From Verrucomicrobiales bacterium (GTDB lineage Bacteria > Verrucomicrobiota > Verrucomicrobiia > Verrucomicrobiales > V1-33): 15,681 nt of DNA. The notes beneath the pieces were generated by a model, which did no database searches, was not told the DNA's origin, and saw nothing but the letters and a program-made list of their open reading frames with translations. Below, piece by piece: positions 1 through 6,866 of this stretch (its first letter is position 1; each line of letters starts with the position of its first letter). The stretch spans positions 1-15,681 of the forward strand of contig JAQGPD010000605.1 of NCBI GenBank assembly GCA_028293305.1. The letters run 5' to 3'. A program made the position numbers and the translations under genes.

Positions 1-130
1 TTAAGAAATTAAGAAATTTGGAAATTGAGAAACTGGGGAGTTTGAAATCTGGAAATTGAAAAATTTGGAAACTGGACTCGGAAATGATGATTTCGAAAAT
101 TGAAAAAGGGGAGATTTAAAACGGGAAAAT
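1..130. repeat. A-rich degenerate short repeats
   Basis: This AT-rich stretch stands out from the GC-rich surroundings. It is built of loosely repeated GAAATT / GAAACTGG units. For example TGGAAATTGA occurs at 19-28 and 50-59, and GAAACTGG at 29-36 and 68-75. No open reading frame with protein-like composition crosses it. It may be the end of a longer degenerate array that starts outside the window. Its function is unknown; it could act as an AT-rich upstream region for the gene that follows. Confidence 0.6.
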
Positions 131-141
131 TGGCACGCTGT

Positions 142-165
142 GGGATTGGGGGTGGGTGGGTGGGG
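142..165 (+). other. G-quadruplex motif upstream of the Nudix gene
   Basis: Five runs of three or more G are separated by loops of 3, 1, 1 and 1 nucleotides (GGG-ATT-GGGGG-T-GGG-T-GGG-T-GGGG). Single-nucleotide loops favour a very stable parallel quadruplex. It lies on the coding strand, 113 nt upstream of the preferred Nudix start codon. It could affect transcription or, if transcribed, the RNA leader. The motif is plain in the sequence; its function is inferred. Confidence 0.6.
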
Positions 166-278
166 AGTGGAATCGGGGTGTTTTGTGATGGGTCATGGGA
201 CTTGGCAGGGGGAGCTTAAATACCTGCAATGGGGGAAACCCGGTTGACGCTGTGGTGGCTGGACGCTTTATCCATTCA

Positions 279-761
279 ATGCCTGCCATGCCCGACCGCC
301 TCCCTGCCGAACGATACCGCCCCTGCGTGGCTGCGTTGTTGCAGAATGATTCCGGGATGATCCTGATTTGTGAACGCCGGGATTTTGCGGAGAGTTGGCA
401 GTTTCCCCAGGGCGGGGTGGATGCGGGGGAGACGCCGCGCGAGGCGCTGGAGCGGGAGCTGATGGAGGAGATTTCCCTGCCGGTTTCCGGCTATGAAATC
501 CGGAACCAGCGCTCGGGTTATCGTTATCACTTTCCGGAGCGCCATCGGAAGCGCGGAAAATTCATCGGTCAGGAACAGGTGTATTTTTTGTGCCGGTTCA
601 TCGGTCCGGAGTCGCTTTTGAACATGGAGACGGCGCATCCGGAGTTCCGGAGATGGAAGTGGATTTTGCCGCATGAATTTGATTTGCGCTGGCTGCCGGA
701 GTTCAAGCGCGGGGTTTATAAACAGGTGCTGGCGGATTTCTTCGAGGTGGATGTGATGTGA
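279..761 (+). CDS. RppH-like Nudix hydrolase
   Basis: A Nudix pyrophosphohydrolase of about 160 residues. It most resembles RppH / Ap4A hydrolase, which removes pyrophosphate from the 5' triphosphate end of RNA or cleaves dinucleoside polyphosphates. From the ATG at 279 the homology begins at once with the Arg-Tyr-Arg-Pro segment typical of RppH N-termini. The Nudix box spans residues 45-67 (G-x5-E-x7-R-E-L-M-E-E), with the metal-binding Glu pair at 63-64. The Gly near the end of the box is Ser. A Gly-Gln-Glu-Gln-Val-Tyr-Phe segment later matches the RppH core. The frame is open back to an ATG at 195, but those extra 28 residues look non-homologous. No Shine-Dalgarno precedes either start; an ATG at 288 is also possible. 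The stop codon is the first TGA of a TGAGG array. The exact substrate cannot be read from sequence. Confidence 0.85.
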   Translation: MPAMPDRLPAERYRPCVAALLQNDSGMILICERRDFAESWQFPQGGVDAGETPREALERELMEEISLPVSGYEIRNQRSGYRYHFPERHRKRGKFIGQEQVYFLCRFIGPESLLNMETAHPEFRRWKWILPHEFDLRWLPEFKRGVYKQVLADFFEVDVM

Positions 762-794
762 GGTGAGGTGAGGTGAGGTGAGGTGAGGTGAGGT
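759..794. repeat. TGAGG pentanucleotide tandem repeat (7 copies)
   Basis: Seven perfect TGAGG units run from 759 to 793, plus one further T. The first TGA is the Nudix stop codon. Because every unit starts with TGA, gain or loss of units by slippage would leave the protein end unchanged. The unit also spells GAGGTGA, a Shine-Dalgarno-like core, but no credible gene follows on the plus strand. Confidence 0.9.
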
Positions 795-804
795 CGGATA
801 ATCG

Positions 805-842
805 GGAACGGGATCCGGCCGGGATGCGGAATGGGATCCGGC
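805..842. repeat. 15-bp direct repeat, 23-bp period
   Basis: GGAACGGGATCCGGC at 805-819 recurs as GGAATGGGATCCGGC at 828-842 with one mismatch. It lies in the 168-base convergent spacer between the Nudix and trmD genes. A 6-bp inverted repeat (TTGAGG 876-881 / CCTCAA 895-900, 13-nt loop) follows but lacks a T-run, so no intrinsic terminator is claimed. Confidence 0.6.
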
Positions 843-929
843 GGCTTGGATCAAACCGGAGTGGAGGATGGAAACTTGAGGCAAAACAACAAATCCTCAA
901 CGGATCCATTTCCCCAGCCGCCGGCTGCA

Positions 930-1625
930 CTATTGCCCGCCGGGCCCGGATGGCTTCAACAGATCCGGGCGCAGGGCCTGGGTGCGGAGCAGGCTTTGAC
1001 TGGCTTTCCAGGCATTGATTTTTGCATGGTGCCCGCCCAACAGAATCTCGGGCACTTTCATGCCCCGGAAATCCGGCGGGCGTGTATAACAAGGCGCCTC
1101 CAGCATGCCGGTGGCGGCGCTGAAGGATTCCTCGGCGGGCGAGCGCTCGTCCCCCAACACGCCGGGCAGCAGGCGCACCACGGCATCCGTGAACAGATTC
1201 GCGGCGATGGCTCCGTTGGTTAGAATGTAGTCGCCCAGGGAGATTTCGTCGTCCACCAAGGCCTCGACCACCCGGTGATCGATGCCTTCATAGTGTCCGC
1301 AAAGGATGATGATATGCGGACAGGACGTGTAGGATTCCACGATGCGTTGGTCCAGTCTGCGGCCCTGCGGGGTCATGAGGACCACGCGGCATCCGGGCGT
1401 GCGCAGCGCCTCCACGGCGGCGAAAAGCGGCCCGCATTGCATGACCATGCCCTGCCCTCCGCCAAAGGGAGTGTCGTCCACGCGGCGGTGTTTGTCCGTG
1501 CTCCACTGCCGCAGATCATGCACGCCCAGCTCCCACAATCCGCGCGCCTGCGCCTTGCCGAGGATGCTTTCGCCAAGAGGGCCGGAGCACATGGCGGGAA
1601 AAAGAGTCACAATATCTATTTTCAT
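930..1625 (-). CDS. trmD: tRNA (guanine-N1)-methyltransferase TrmD
   Basis: TrmD uses S-adenosylmethionine to methylate N1 of G37 next to the anticodon, which prevents +1 frameshifting. The 231 residues cover the family core: N-terminal Ile-Val-Thr-Leu-Phe-Pro; the Val-Asp-Asp-x-Pro-Phe-Gly-Gly-Gly loop near 49-57; Gly-His-Tyr-Glu-Gly-Ile-Asp at 110-116; the trefoil-knot SAM segment Gly-Asp-Tyr-Ile-Leu-Thr-Asn-Gly at 131-138; Arg151 and Pro-Gly-Val-Leu-Gly at 154-158; Tyr-Thr-Arg-Pro at 180-183. Two positions are unusual. The common Ser-Gly-Gly-Glu is Thr-Asn-Gly-Ala, and Glu166 sits where the catalytic Asp (Asp169 in E. coli) is expected. The gene stands alone instead of in the usual rpsP-rimM-trmD-rplS cluster. 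The ATG at 1625 fits family N-termini; no Shine-Dalgarno is visible. Confidence 0.97.
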   Translation of the reverse strand: MKIDIVTLFPAMCSGPLGESILGKAQARGLWELGVHDLRQWSTDKHRRVDDTPFGGGQGMVMQCGPLFAAVEALRTPGCRVVLMTPQGRRLDQRIVESYTSCPHIIILCGHYEGIDHRVVEALVDDEISLGDYILTNGAIAANLFTDAVVRLLPGVLGDERSPAEESFSAATGMLEAPCYTRPPDFRGMKVPEILLGGHHAKINAWKASQSLLRTQALRPDLLKPSGPGGQ

Positions 1626-1641
1626 CTAACTATGAATAAGC

Positions 1642-1689
1642 CCGGAGGCCGGATGGGGTCGAAGGAGGGATGCCGCCGGAGGCCGGCGG
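1642..1689. repeat. 11-bp direct repeat with GC hairpin upstream of trmD
   Basis: CCGGAGGCCGG occurs at 1642-1652 and 1676-1686. The second copy is inside a hairpin CCGCCGG (1673-1679), loop AGG, CCGGCGG (1683-1689). It lies in the 119-base gap between trmD and the YdjM-type gene, both on the minus strand. It could be an operator or part of a read-through structure. No T-run follows on either strand, so it is not a standard terminator. Confidence 0.5.
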
Positions 1690-1712
1690 TCGCGGAAGGA
1701 GCGGAGGTGGAG

Positions 1713-1742
1713 AAAAAGTGAAAAAACCGGACACCAAAAAAA
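1713..1742 (-). terminator. T-tract region after the YdjM-type gene (weak)
   Basis: On the minus strand, directly after the stop codon, there are runs of 7, 6 and 5 T (plus-strand A-runs at 1736-1742, 1721-1726 and 1713-1717). Only a 4-bp GCGG/CCGC hairpin precedes them, inside the gene end. This could be a poor intrinsic terminator; the evidence is thin. Confidence 0.25.
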
Positions 1743-1744
1743 CG

Positions 1745-2794
1745 TCAGGGAGCGGTCGCCGCGGGCTGGGGTTGGCCCTGCACCATCTGCCAAAGACGGG
1801 CGAGACTCGGGGTGGGATCGGTGGCGAGATTGAACATTTCCACATGCGCGGAAGGCTGCGAAGGATTCATGCGGATGCCCCAGAGCGGCAGGATTTCCGT
1901 GGGCAGATGCGAGTATCGCAGATCGCCGATGACCATGGAATCAGCGGGATGACGCCCGATCCAGCCGTCGGAAAAATGGTGGAAGCGCTGGATATCCGAG
2001 GCCTGCAGCGAGCCCGCCGGAATTTGATAGGCGAGCGCCGCGGCCTCCGCGGAATCGAACACCGGAACGGAGGTTCCCGGCAGGAGGATGGGTGTTTTGA
2101 AAAGCGGGCAGCGGATCGCCATGACGTGGCATTCGCCGCCCGTCTGCAGCAGCACGCGCCAGACGATAACATTTCCAAAGGAAGGCTTCAACTCCTGCCG
2201 GGAGACCTTCCCCGCGATGGGTGAGGCCGCTAGCCATTCCTCCAGGGCGGTGGCGGCGCGGTGACGTTGGACGAGGCAGAATGCCAGGTAAACCGCCACC
2301 CAAGCCAGTCCCGTGGCGGCGGCTTTCCGGCTGGCGTATCGCACCGCCAGCGCGATGCACGCCACCAACGGAATGGTCAGGACGGGATCGATGATGGAGA
2401 TCCAATCCAACGAAACCCTCGTGGCCGCGAACGGCCACCACAGGCGCGTCCCGTAGCTGGTCCAGGCATCGCAGAACAAATGGCTCAACCCGCCCAAAAA
2501 CGCCGGCAAAAACAGATACCGCCAGGGAATTTCCTTTTTGAATAAGCGCAGGATCAGCGAGGCGATGACCGCTCCGAAAAGCGCGATGACCGGCGAGAAA
2601 GCGATGCTGTGCGTGAAGTGCCGGTGATATTCCAAGGCGAACAAAGGATCGCTGGCGGAGCGCAGCAGGACATCCGCGTCCGGCAACAATCCTCCCGCCA
2701 GTCCCGCGAGGGCGGCGGCGCGGCGCGACAACTTTTGACGGGTGCCCGCGATGGCGCAGGCGACCCCGAAAACAGAATGAGTGAGCGGATCCAT
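1745..2794 (-). CDS. YdjM-type membrane-bound metal-dependent hydrolase
   Basis: An integral membrane protein of the YdjM / DUF457 family of putative metal-dependent hydrolases, whose biochemical reaction is not established. The start at 2794 gives 349 residues beginning Met-Asp-Pro-Leu-Thr-His, the canonical start of the family; the frame is open to 2890 but the extra residues look unrelated. Putative metal ligands are His6, the Leu-Pro-Asp-Ala-Asp segment at 37-41, His-x-His-Phe-Thr-His-Ser at 57-63, and Ser-His-Leu-x-x-Asp at 104-109. Hydrophobic segments at about 24-38, 64-86, 92-108, 132-152 and 160-175 are probable membrane helices. The C-terminal ~170 residues are soluble, carry no motif I recognise, and are typical of the longer family variant. 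A 123-base gap separates it from the kinase gene upstream on the same strand, so co-transcription is possible but unproven. Confidence 0.85.
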   Translation of the reverse strand: MDPLTHSVFGVACAIAGTRQKLSRRAAALAGLAGGLLPDADVLLRSASDPLFALEYHRHFTHSIAFSPVIALFGAVIASLILRLFKKEIPWRYLFLPAFLGGLSHLFCDAWTSYGTRLWWPFAATRVSLDWISIIDPVLTIPLVACIALAVRYASRKAAATGLAWVAVYLAFCLVQRHRAATALEEWLAASPIAGKVSRQELKPSFGNVIVWRVLLQTGGECHVMAIRCPLFKTPILLPGTSVPVFDSAEAAALAYQIPAGSLQASDIQRFHHFSDGWIGRHPADSMVIGDLRYSHLPTEILPLWGIRMNPSQPSAHVEMFNLATDPTPSLARLWQMVQGQPQPAATAP

Positions 2795-2917
2795 GGAAAG
2801 ACGGAGAAAGGCGGGGATTCGCCCCGGATGCCAGCGGAAAGGCACGGAAGCATCGAAGGCCGCGGAATAAAATCCCGGCACAAAAGTCACCGGTTTCCGG
2901 GCCGTCGCGGCCGTGGG

Positions 2918-5104
2918 CTAAGCGGTGACGATGGACCGGATGGCATCCTCCAAGGCTTCCACGCCGACGGGCTTGATCAGATGCCGCCGGAATCCGGCTT
3001 CGGTCGTCCTGGCAATATCGGATTCCATCCCATAACCACTCATGCAGATGGCCCGCACGCCGGGGGTGATTTTTTTCAAAGCGGTGATGAGATCAATGCC
3101 GGTGCCATCCGGCAGCCCGAAGTCGGAGATCAGAAAATCAAATGAATCATCCGTCCACCGCTGCACGGCATCCCCGCAGGATTTCGCGTGGGTCGCATGA
3201 TAGCCGCGCCGGATCAGCAGGCGGCACAGACTGCGGCCGGTGTCCTCGTGGTCCTCCGCCAAAAGGATGCGCAATGGCCGTTCGCTGGCAGTGGCGGCGG
3301 ACGGGACCGGGGGAGCGGACTTTTGGTCCTGGGACCCATTCTCCATCGGCTGCAGGTCCAGCGGAAGGCGCACCGTGAACCTGCCACCGCCGTGATCGCC
3401 CGCCGGCCACGCCTTGACCGTGCCGTCGTGCAATTCTGTTATGGCCCGGGCAATACTGAGCCCGAGCCCCAGCCCGCCTTTCTTCACCCGCCCGGCCGCG
3501 GCGGCCTGCTCGAAGGGTTGGAAGATGCGCTCGGCATCCTCCTCGGCAATGCCGGGGCCCTGGTCCGTGATGGTGATCTCCACCTGCCCCGGCGCATCCG
3601 CCAGAGGGGCCAGGCGCACGCTGATCACGCTTTGGCCGGGACTGAATTTGATACTGTTATTGAGGATATTCCAGAACACCTGCTGCAGCCTCGCGCTGTC
3701 CGCCCGGATCCAGAGCGGCCGGTCCACCTCCACCGCCAAATCCAATGTCAGGCCCGCTGTTGTCAGGGTGGAAAAGATAACTTCCGCCGATTCCTTGACT
3801 AACTGAACCAGGCAGACCCGCTGCAGGTTGAGATCGATGCGGCCCCGGGCAATCCGGGTGAGGTCGAGCAGGTCGTCGATCAGCCGGCTTTGCACCGCGA
3901 TATTCCGCTGGATCATCCGGATGTCGCTGATGACATCGTCCGGCAGCCGGACGTCGTTTTCCAGCAAACCCGCCACCGCCATGACCGGTGTCAGCGGGGT
4001 GCGGAGCTCATGGGAAAGCGAGGCCAGAAAATCATCCTTCGCCTGGTTCGCCGCCTCGACGGCGAGGGTGCGTTCCTTGAGCGCCTGCTGCCAGCGGGCG
4101 CATTCCATTAACAAACCACACTGGGCGGCCGCCCATTCCAATAACCGGAATTGCTCCTCCGTCCAATGCGTGGGAACCGCCGCGCACACCGCAAGGACAC
4201 CGATGGCTTTGCCCTCGGAATTCAAGGGCGTCATCAAGGCGGAGCGGCAACCGGCCTCCGGATTGAAAGGCATGGCCAAGTCCGGACGCTCCTGAAAATC
4301 ATCCACATACGCCGTGCGGCCTTCCTTCATCACCATGGTGGCCAGCGACTCCGTGCCGCGGCATCGGTCCGGCAATGGGGCATGTCCCTCGACAAATACC
4401 TGGGCCAAAACCCGGAACGCCCCGCCGCTTTCCTCCCACTCCATCACCGCCAGGGCCTGCCCCGGCGCACCGATCGAAGTCAGGGTCCGGCGGCACACTT
4501 CCCGCAGGGTTTCGGTGTGCCCGGTGTCCTTGCGTGAAGCATCCACGATGGCCTGCAAAACCTCCTCGCGGCCGGCGAGCACCTGATTGCCATGCAGCAG
4601 TTCCCGGTTTTGCCCGGCCAGTTCCTCGGACTGCGCCTCGATCTCCTCGCTCTGCTGCGCCAGCTCCTCGGACTGCGCGCGGATCTCCTCATTCTGCGCT
4701 GCCAATTCCTCCGCCTGGACCTCCAGCTCCCCGTTCTGCATTTTGATGCGGGCGGCCTTTCTTTCAAGCCGGGTGCGCATATGCATAAGACTTGCTATCA
4801 CACCGGAGCCTATCAAAATATTCAGAACCGATGCCACCAATAAAAGTTGCGCCTGGCTTGACCCCATGGGGGAGTCCCGGAGCGACACCGTGGTTTTATA
4901 GAACGCCATGGCCAGAAACGCCCCGGCCATGAGGACAAGTTGCCAGCGCCGCCGGGTCCAGATGCAGAGCATCAGCGGCAGCACAAAGGTCAGGGGAAAA
5001 ACTTTGTCGTCGAACCAATAAAGGCGCACCATTCCCCAGAAGAAAATCACCCCCAGGCAGGCGAGGCTGGACAACCAGCCGGATGGACGTTTTTCAGGCG
5101 GCAT
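2918..5104 (-). CDS. Membrane hybrid histidine kinase (4TM-coiled coil-GAF-HisKA-HATPase-REC)
   Basis: A 728-residue hybrid sensor kinase. From the N-terminus: about four membrane helices (roughly 9-29, 36-50, 54-70, 86-108); a Glu/Gln-rich heptad coiled coil (about 112-180) of repeated Gln-x-Glu-Glu-Leu/Ile units; a GAF domain (about 185-335); a HisKA domain with Ser-His-Glu-Leu-Arg-Thr-Pro and phospho-acceptor His365; an ATPase domain with N-box Asn482/Asn483, Asp514-Gln-Gly-Pro-Gly and Gly-Gly-Leu-Gly-Leu-Gly-Leu at 543-549; a receiver domain (about 611-726) with Asp617, phospho-acceptor Asp661 and Lys711. All catalytic motifs are intact. No DNA-binding domain follows, so the phosphate is probably passed on or the receiver controls the kinase. 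The start at 5104 was chosen because it gives an 11-base overlap with cheR and places the first helix near the N-terminus; the frame is open to 5302. The overlap implies translational coupling to cheR. Confidence 0.93.
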   Translation of the reverse strand: MPPEKRPSGWLSSLACLGVIFFWGMVRLYWFDDKVFPLTFVLPLMLCIWTRRRWQLVLMAGAFLAMAFYKTTVSLRDSPMGSSQAQLLLVASVLNILIGSGVIASLMHMRTRLERKAARIKMQNGELEVQAEELAAQNEEIRAQSEELAQQSEEIEAQSEELAGQNRELLHGNQVLAGREEVLQAIVDASRKDTGHTETLREVCRRTLTSIGAPGQALAVMEWEESGGAFRVLAQVFVEGHAPLPDRCRGTESLATMVMKEGRTAYVDDFQERPDLAMPFNPEAGCRSALMTPLNSEGKAIGVLAVCAAVPTHWTEEQFRLLEWAAAQCGLLMECARWQQALKERTLAVEAANQAKDDFLASLSHELRTPLTPVMAVAGLLENDVRLPDDVISDIRMIQRNIAVQSRLIDDLLDLTRIARGRIDLNLQRVCLVQLVKESAEVIFSTLTTAGLTLDLAVEVDRPLWIRADSARLQQVFWNILNNSIKFSPGQSVISVRLAPLADAPGQVEITITDQGPGIAEEDAERIFQPFEQAAAAGRVKKGGLGLGLSIARAITELHDGTVKAWPAGDHGGGRFTVRLPLDLQPMENGSQDQKSAPPVPSAATASERPLRILLAEDHEDTGRSLCRLLIRRGYHATHAKSCGDAVQRWTDDSFDFLISDFGLPDGTGIDLITALKKITPGVRAICMSGYGMESDIARTTEAGFRRHLIKPVGVEALEDAIRSIVTA

Positions 5105-6020
5105 AAATGGATTGTGACAAGGGGCCGGGTTTTTGATAGACGGAGGGAGCCAGGCGGTGCAGTCCGCAATCCGCCGGAGCCTGTTCCGCCTTGCCGGTGA
5201 TGAGGAATCCTCCTGGCCGCAACTCCGCGGCCAACCGCAGCCACAAGGCATGCGCGGCGGCGGGGACCAGATAGATCCCCATGTTCCTCCAAAGAATAAC
5301 ATCCCATGGCCCGGCCTCCATTTCCGTCAGGAGATCCCGGCAGCGCCATTCCACCCGCCCGGCAAGGGTCGCGGGCATTTTCCAAACCGGACCCGGTCCG
5401 GGATTTTCCGGAAATTCCGCCTGCTTTGTTTTCCCGAAATGCGCCCCGTGAAAAACCCCGGCCTTTGCCAGGGCCAGCGCCTCGGGGCGGAAATCGGTGC
5501 CCACTAACTCGCATCGGTCCAGCAGTCCGGCCTCCTCCAACATCATGGCGACGGAGTAGAGTTCCTGGCCCGTGGAGCACGCCGCGCTCCACACCCGCAG
5601 ACGCTCGCCGCGGCGTTCCCGCAGGAGGGGAATGAGTCCGGATTTCAGATAGGAAAAGATAGGCCCGTCGCGGAAAAAACCGGTCACGCCCAGCAATACG
5701 GAATCAATCGCCGATGGGATGCGTTCCGGAAAACGCCGCAGGATTTCCAATCCCTCGGCTGCATTCCGCGCGCCCAGACCCCGCAGGCAGGCGGCCTCGC
5801 GGCGGGCGAGGGCGGCATTCCGATACCCGCTGATATCAAGTCCCGCTTTCCCAAACAACGCCTTCATGAACTCCGAGCTCCCGTCCTCCGGCGTGCGGGC
5901 CGGCCCGGCGCGGTTCAGGATTCTCGTGCTCAGCCGCGGGATGGCCGCCATCCGGCCGCGCGGCAGTCCCTCGAAATAGACGTTGGGACCGGGATTCGTT
6001 TTCTGGACGGGGGGTTCCAT
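5094..6020 (-). CDS. Stand-alone CheR-type SAM-dependent methyltransferase
   Basis: A 308-residue protein with CheR architecture. CheR enzymes transfer methyl groups from S-adenosylmethionine to glutamates in coiled-coil receptors. A small helical N-terminal domain (about 48-115) ends in Val-Thr-Gly-Phe-Phe-Arg-Asp (112-118), the CheR signature. The SAM fold shows Trp-Ser-Ala-Ala-Cys-Ser-Thr-Gly-Gln-Glu (144-153), Gly-Thr-Asp (174-176), Cys-Arg-Asp-Leu-Leu, Arg-Asn-x-x-Ile-Tyr-Leu (245-251) and Pro-Gly-Gly-Phe-Leu-Ile-Thr-Gly (269-276). No other chemotaxis gene (mcp, cheA, cheW, cheB) is in the window. It overlaps the coiled-coil kinase by 11 bases, so that kinase is a plausible partner. The ATG at 6020 is preferred; a TTG at 6086 would add 22 residues, but it lies inside a perfect TTGACA on the minus strand that may be a -35 element. 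The start is uncertain. Confidence 0.88.
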   Translation of the reverse strand: MEPPVQKTNPGPNVYFEGLPRGRMAAIPRLSTRILNRAGPARTPEDGSSEFMKALFGKAGLDISGYRNAALARREAACLRGLGARNAAEGLEILRRFPERIPSAIDSVLLGVTGFFRDGPIFSYLKSGLIPLLRERRGERLRVWSAACSTGQELYSVAMMLEEAGLLDRCELVGTDFRPEALALAKAGVFHGAHFGKTKQAEFPENPGPGPVWKMPATLAGRVEWRCRDLLTEMEAGPWDVILWRNMGIYLVPAAAHALWLRLAAELRPGGFLITGKAEQAPADCGLHRLAPSVYQKPGPLSQSIYAA

Positions 6021-6171
6021 GGAAATGGGCAGCACAGAATGGTGGCGCAGGAGTTCATCAGCAGACGCAGACCGGGCTTTTGTCAAGCGCTATGGGCGGG
6101 GAACGATGGGCCAGGCGACCGGTTGATGCCCAGGAGCCTGCAAATCCTGACAACTGGCCTGCGGAGTAGGT

Positions 6172-6196
6172 CGCATGCCTCCGGCCACGGCATGCG
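6172..6196. promoter_or_regulatory. Inverted repeat in the cheR-maf divergent spacer
   Basis: CGCATGCC (6172-6179) and GGCATGCG (6189-6196) form a perfect 8-bp inverted repeat with a 9-nt spacer. The core GGCATGC recurs at 6253-6259, and a 10-bp palindrome ATGCCGGCAT (6248-6257) overlaps the maf start codon. This would suit a dimeric regulator acting on both divergent genes, but an operator function is inferred only. Confidence 0.4.
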
Positions 6197-6222
6197 GGGC
6201 AATGCAGGCGCGCATTCCGCCA

Positions 6223-6249
6223 TTGTCGTATCCGGGATCGGGGTAGTAT
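6223..6249 (+). promoter_or_regulatory. Possible maf promoter
   Basis: TTGTCG (6223-6228) and TAGTAT (6244-6249) with 15 bases between resemble -35 and -10 elements. The -10 ends only 6 bases before the maf ATG, so a transcript from it would be essentially leaderless. This fits the missing Shine-Dalgarno. The spacer is shorter than the usual 17. Confidence 0.3.
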
Positions 6250-6255
6250 GCCGGC

Positions 6256-6837
6256 ATGCTTTCCAAGCCCCGTTTGATATTGGCATCCACTTCCCCACGC
6301 CGACTGGACCTCATGCGTGAGGCGGGATTGGACTTTCAAGTCGTCCCTTCCGAAGTGGAGGAAATCCACGACGAAGCCGCCCCCGTGGCCGACCTGACCA
6401 AACTCAATGCCGCACTGAAAGCCGGCTGGGTCGCGGAGCGCCATCCCGACGCATGGGTCATCGGCGCCGATACCCTGGTCGCAGTCGAGGGCCGCGCGCT
6501 GGGAAAACCCGCGGACCTTGATGAAGCCCGCGCCATGCTCCGCAGCCTCGCCGGACGCACCCACGAAGTCGGCACCGCCGTCTGCCTGATCCATGCCGCA
6601 CGGAACGAGCGCCGGGAATTTTTGGTGCAAACCTTCGTGACCTTCCGCCCGCTTGGAGAGGAGGAAATCCGTCACTATCTCACCCTCATCAACCCCTTGG
6701 ACAAAGCCGGCGGATACGCCGCCCAGGAACACGGCGAAGTCATCATTGAAAAAGTCGACGGCCCCTACAGCAACGTCGTCGGCCTTCCCATGGAACGTCT
6801 CCTGGAGGAACTCCGCGCCCTCTCCGCCATCCCCTGA
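6256..6837 (+). CDS. maf: Maf-family nucleoside triphosphate pyrophosphatase
   Basis: A 193-residue Maf/HAM1-superfamily enzyme. Family members hydrolyse dTTP, UTP or modified nucleotides to monophosphates and act in house-cleaning and septum-related control. The N-terminal Leu-Ile-Leu-Ala-Ser-Thr-Ser-Pro-Arg-Arg (7-16) is the nucleotide-binding signature. Gly-Ala-Asp-Thr (70-73) carries the catalytic Asp. Gly-Arg-Thr-His-Glu-Val (100-105), Asp149-Lys-Ala-Gly-Gly-Tyr (149-154) and the Gly-Pro-Tyr-Ser-Asn-Val-Val-Gly-Leu-Pro stretch (169-178) complete the fold. The ATG at 6256 puts the signature where the family has it. It is divergent from cheR and lies 168 bases upstream of the secreted thioredoxin-fold gene. 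Which Maf subfamily it belongs to is not resolved here. Confidence 0.96.
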   Translation: MLSKPRLILASTSPRRLDLMREAGLDFQVVPSEVEEIHDEAAPVADLTKLNAALKAGWVAERHPDAWVIGADTLVAVEGRALGKPADLDEARAMLRSLAGRTHEVGTAVCLIHAARNERREFLVQTFVTFRPLGEEEIRHYLTLINPLDKAGGYAAQEHGEVIIEKVDGPYSNVVGLPMERLLEELRALSAIP

Positions 6838-6866
6838 GCACCGCAGCCCGCCAAAAACAAACCGCC

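Noticed and set aside
244..272. TTGACG with TTTATC 17 bases later as a Nudix promoter
   Set aside because: The -10 match is only 3 of 6, and it would end 6 bases before the start codon; not strong enough to list.
276..1092. Minus-strand open frames with Ser-Pro-His-Leu-Thr repeats opposite the Nudix gene
   Set aside because: The repeats come from reading the TGAGG array backwards; the strong Nudix domain lies on the other strand.
2880..2917. Small GC hairpins after the first hybrid kinase gene (GGCCG/CGGCC, CCGG/CCGG)
   Set aside because: Stems of only 4-5 bp without a T-run; expected by chance in GC-rich DNA.
6081..6086. Perfect minus-strand TTGACA upstream of cheR
   Set aside because: No acceptable -10 hexamer stands 15-19 bases downstream, so a promoter is not claimed; it is mentioned only to question the TTG start at 6086.
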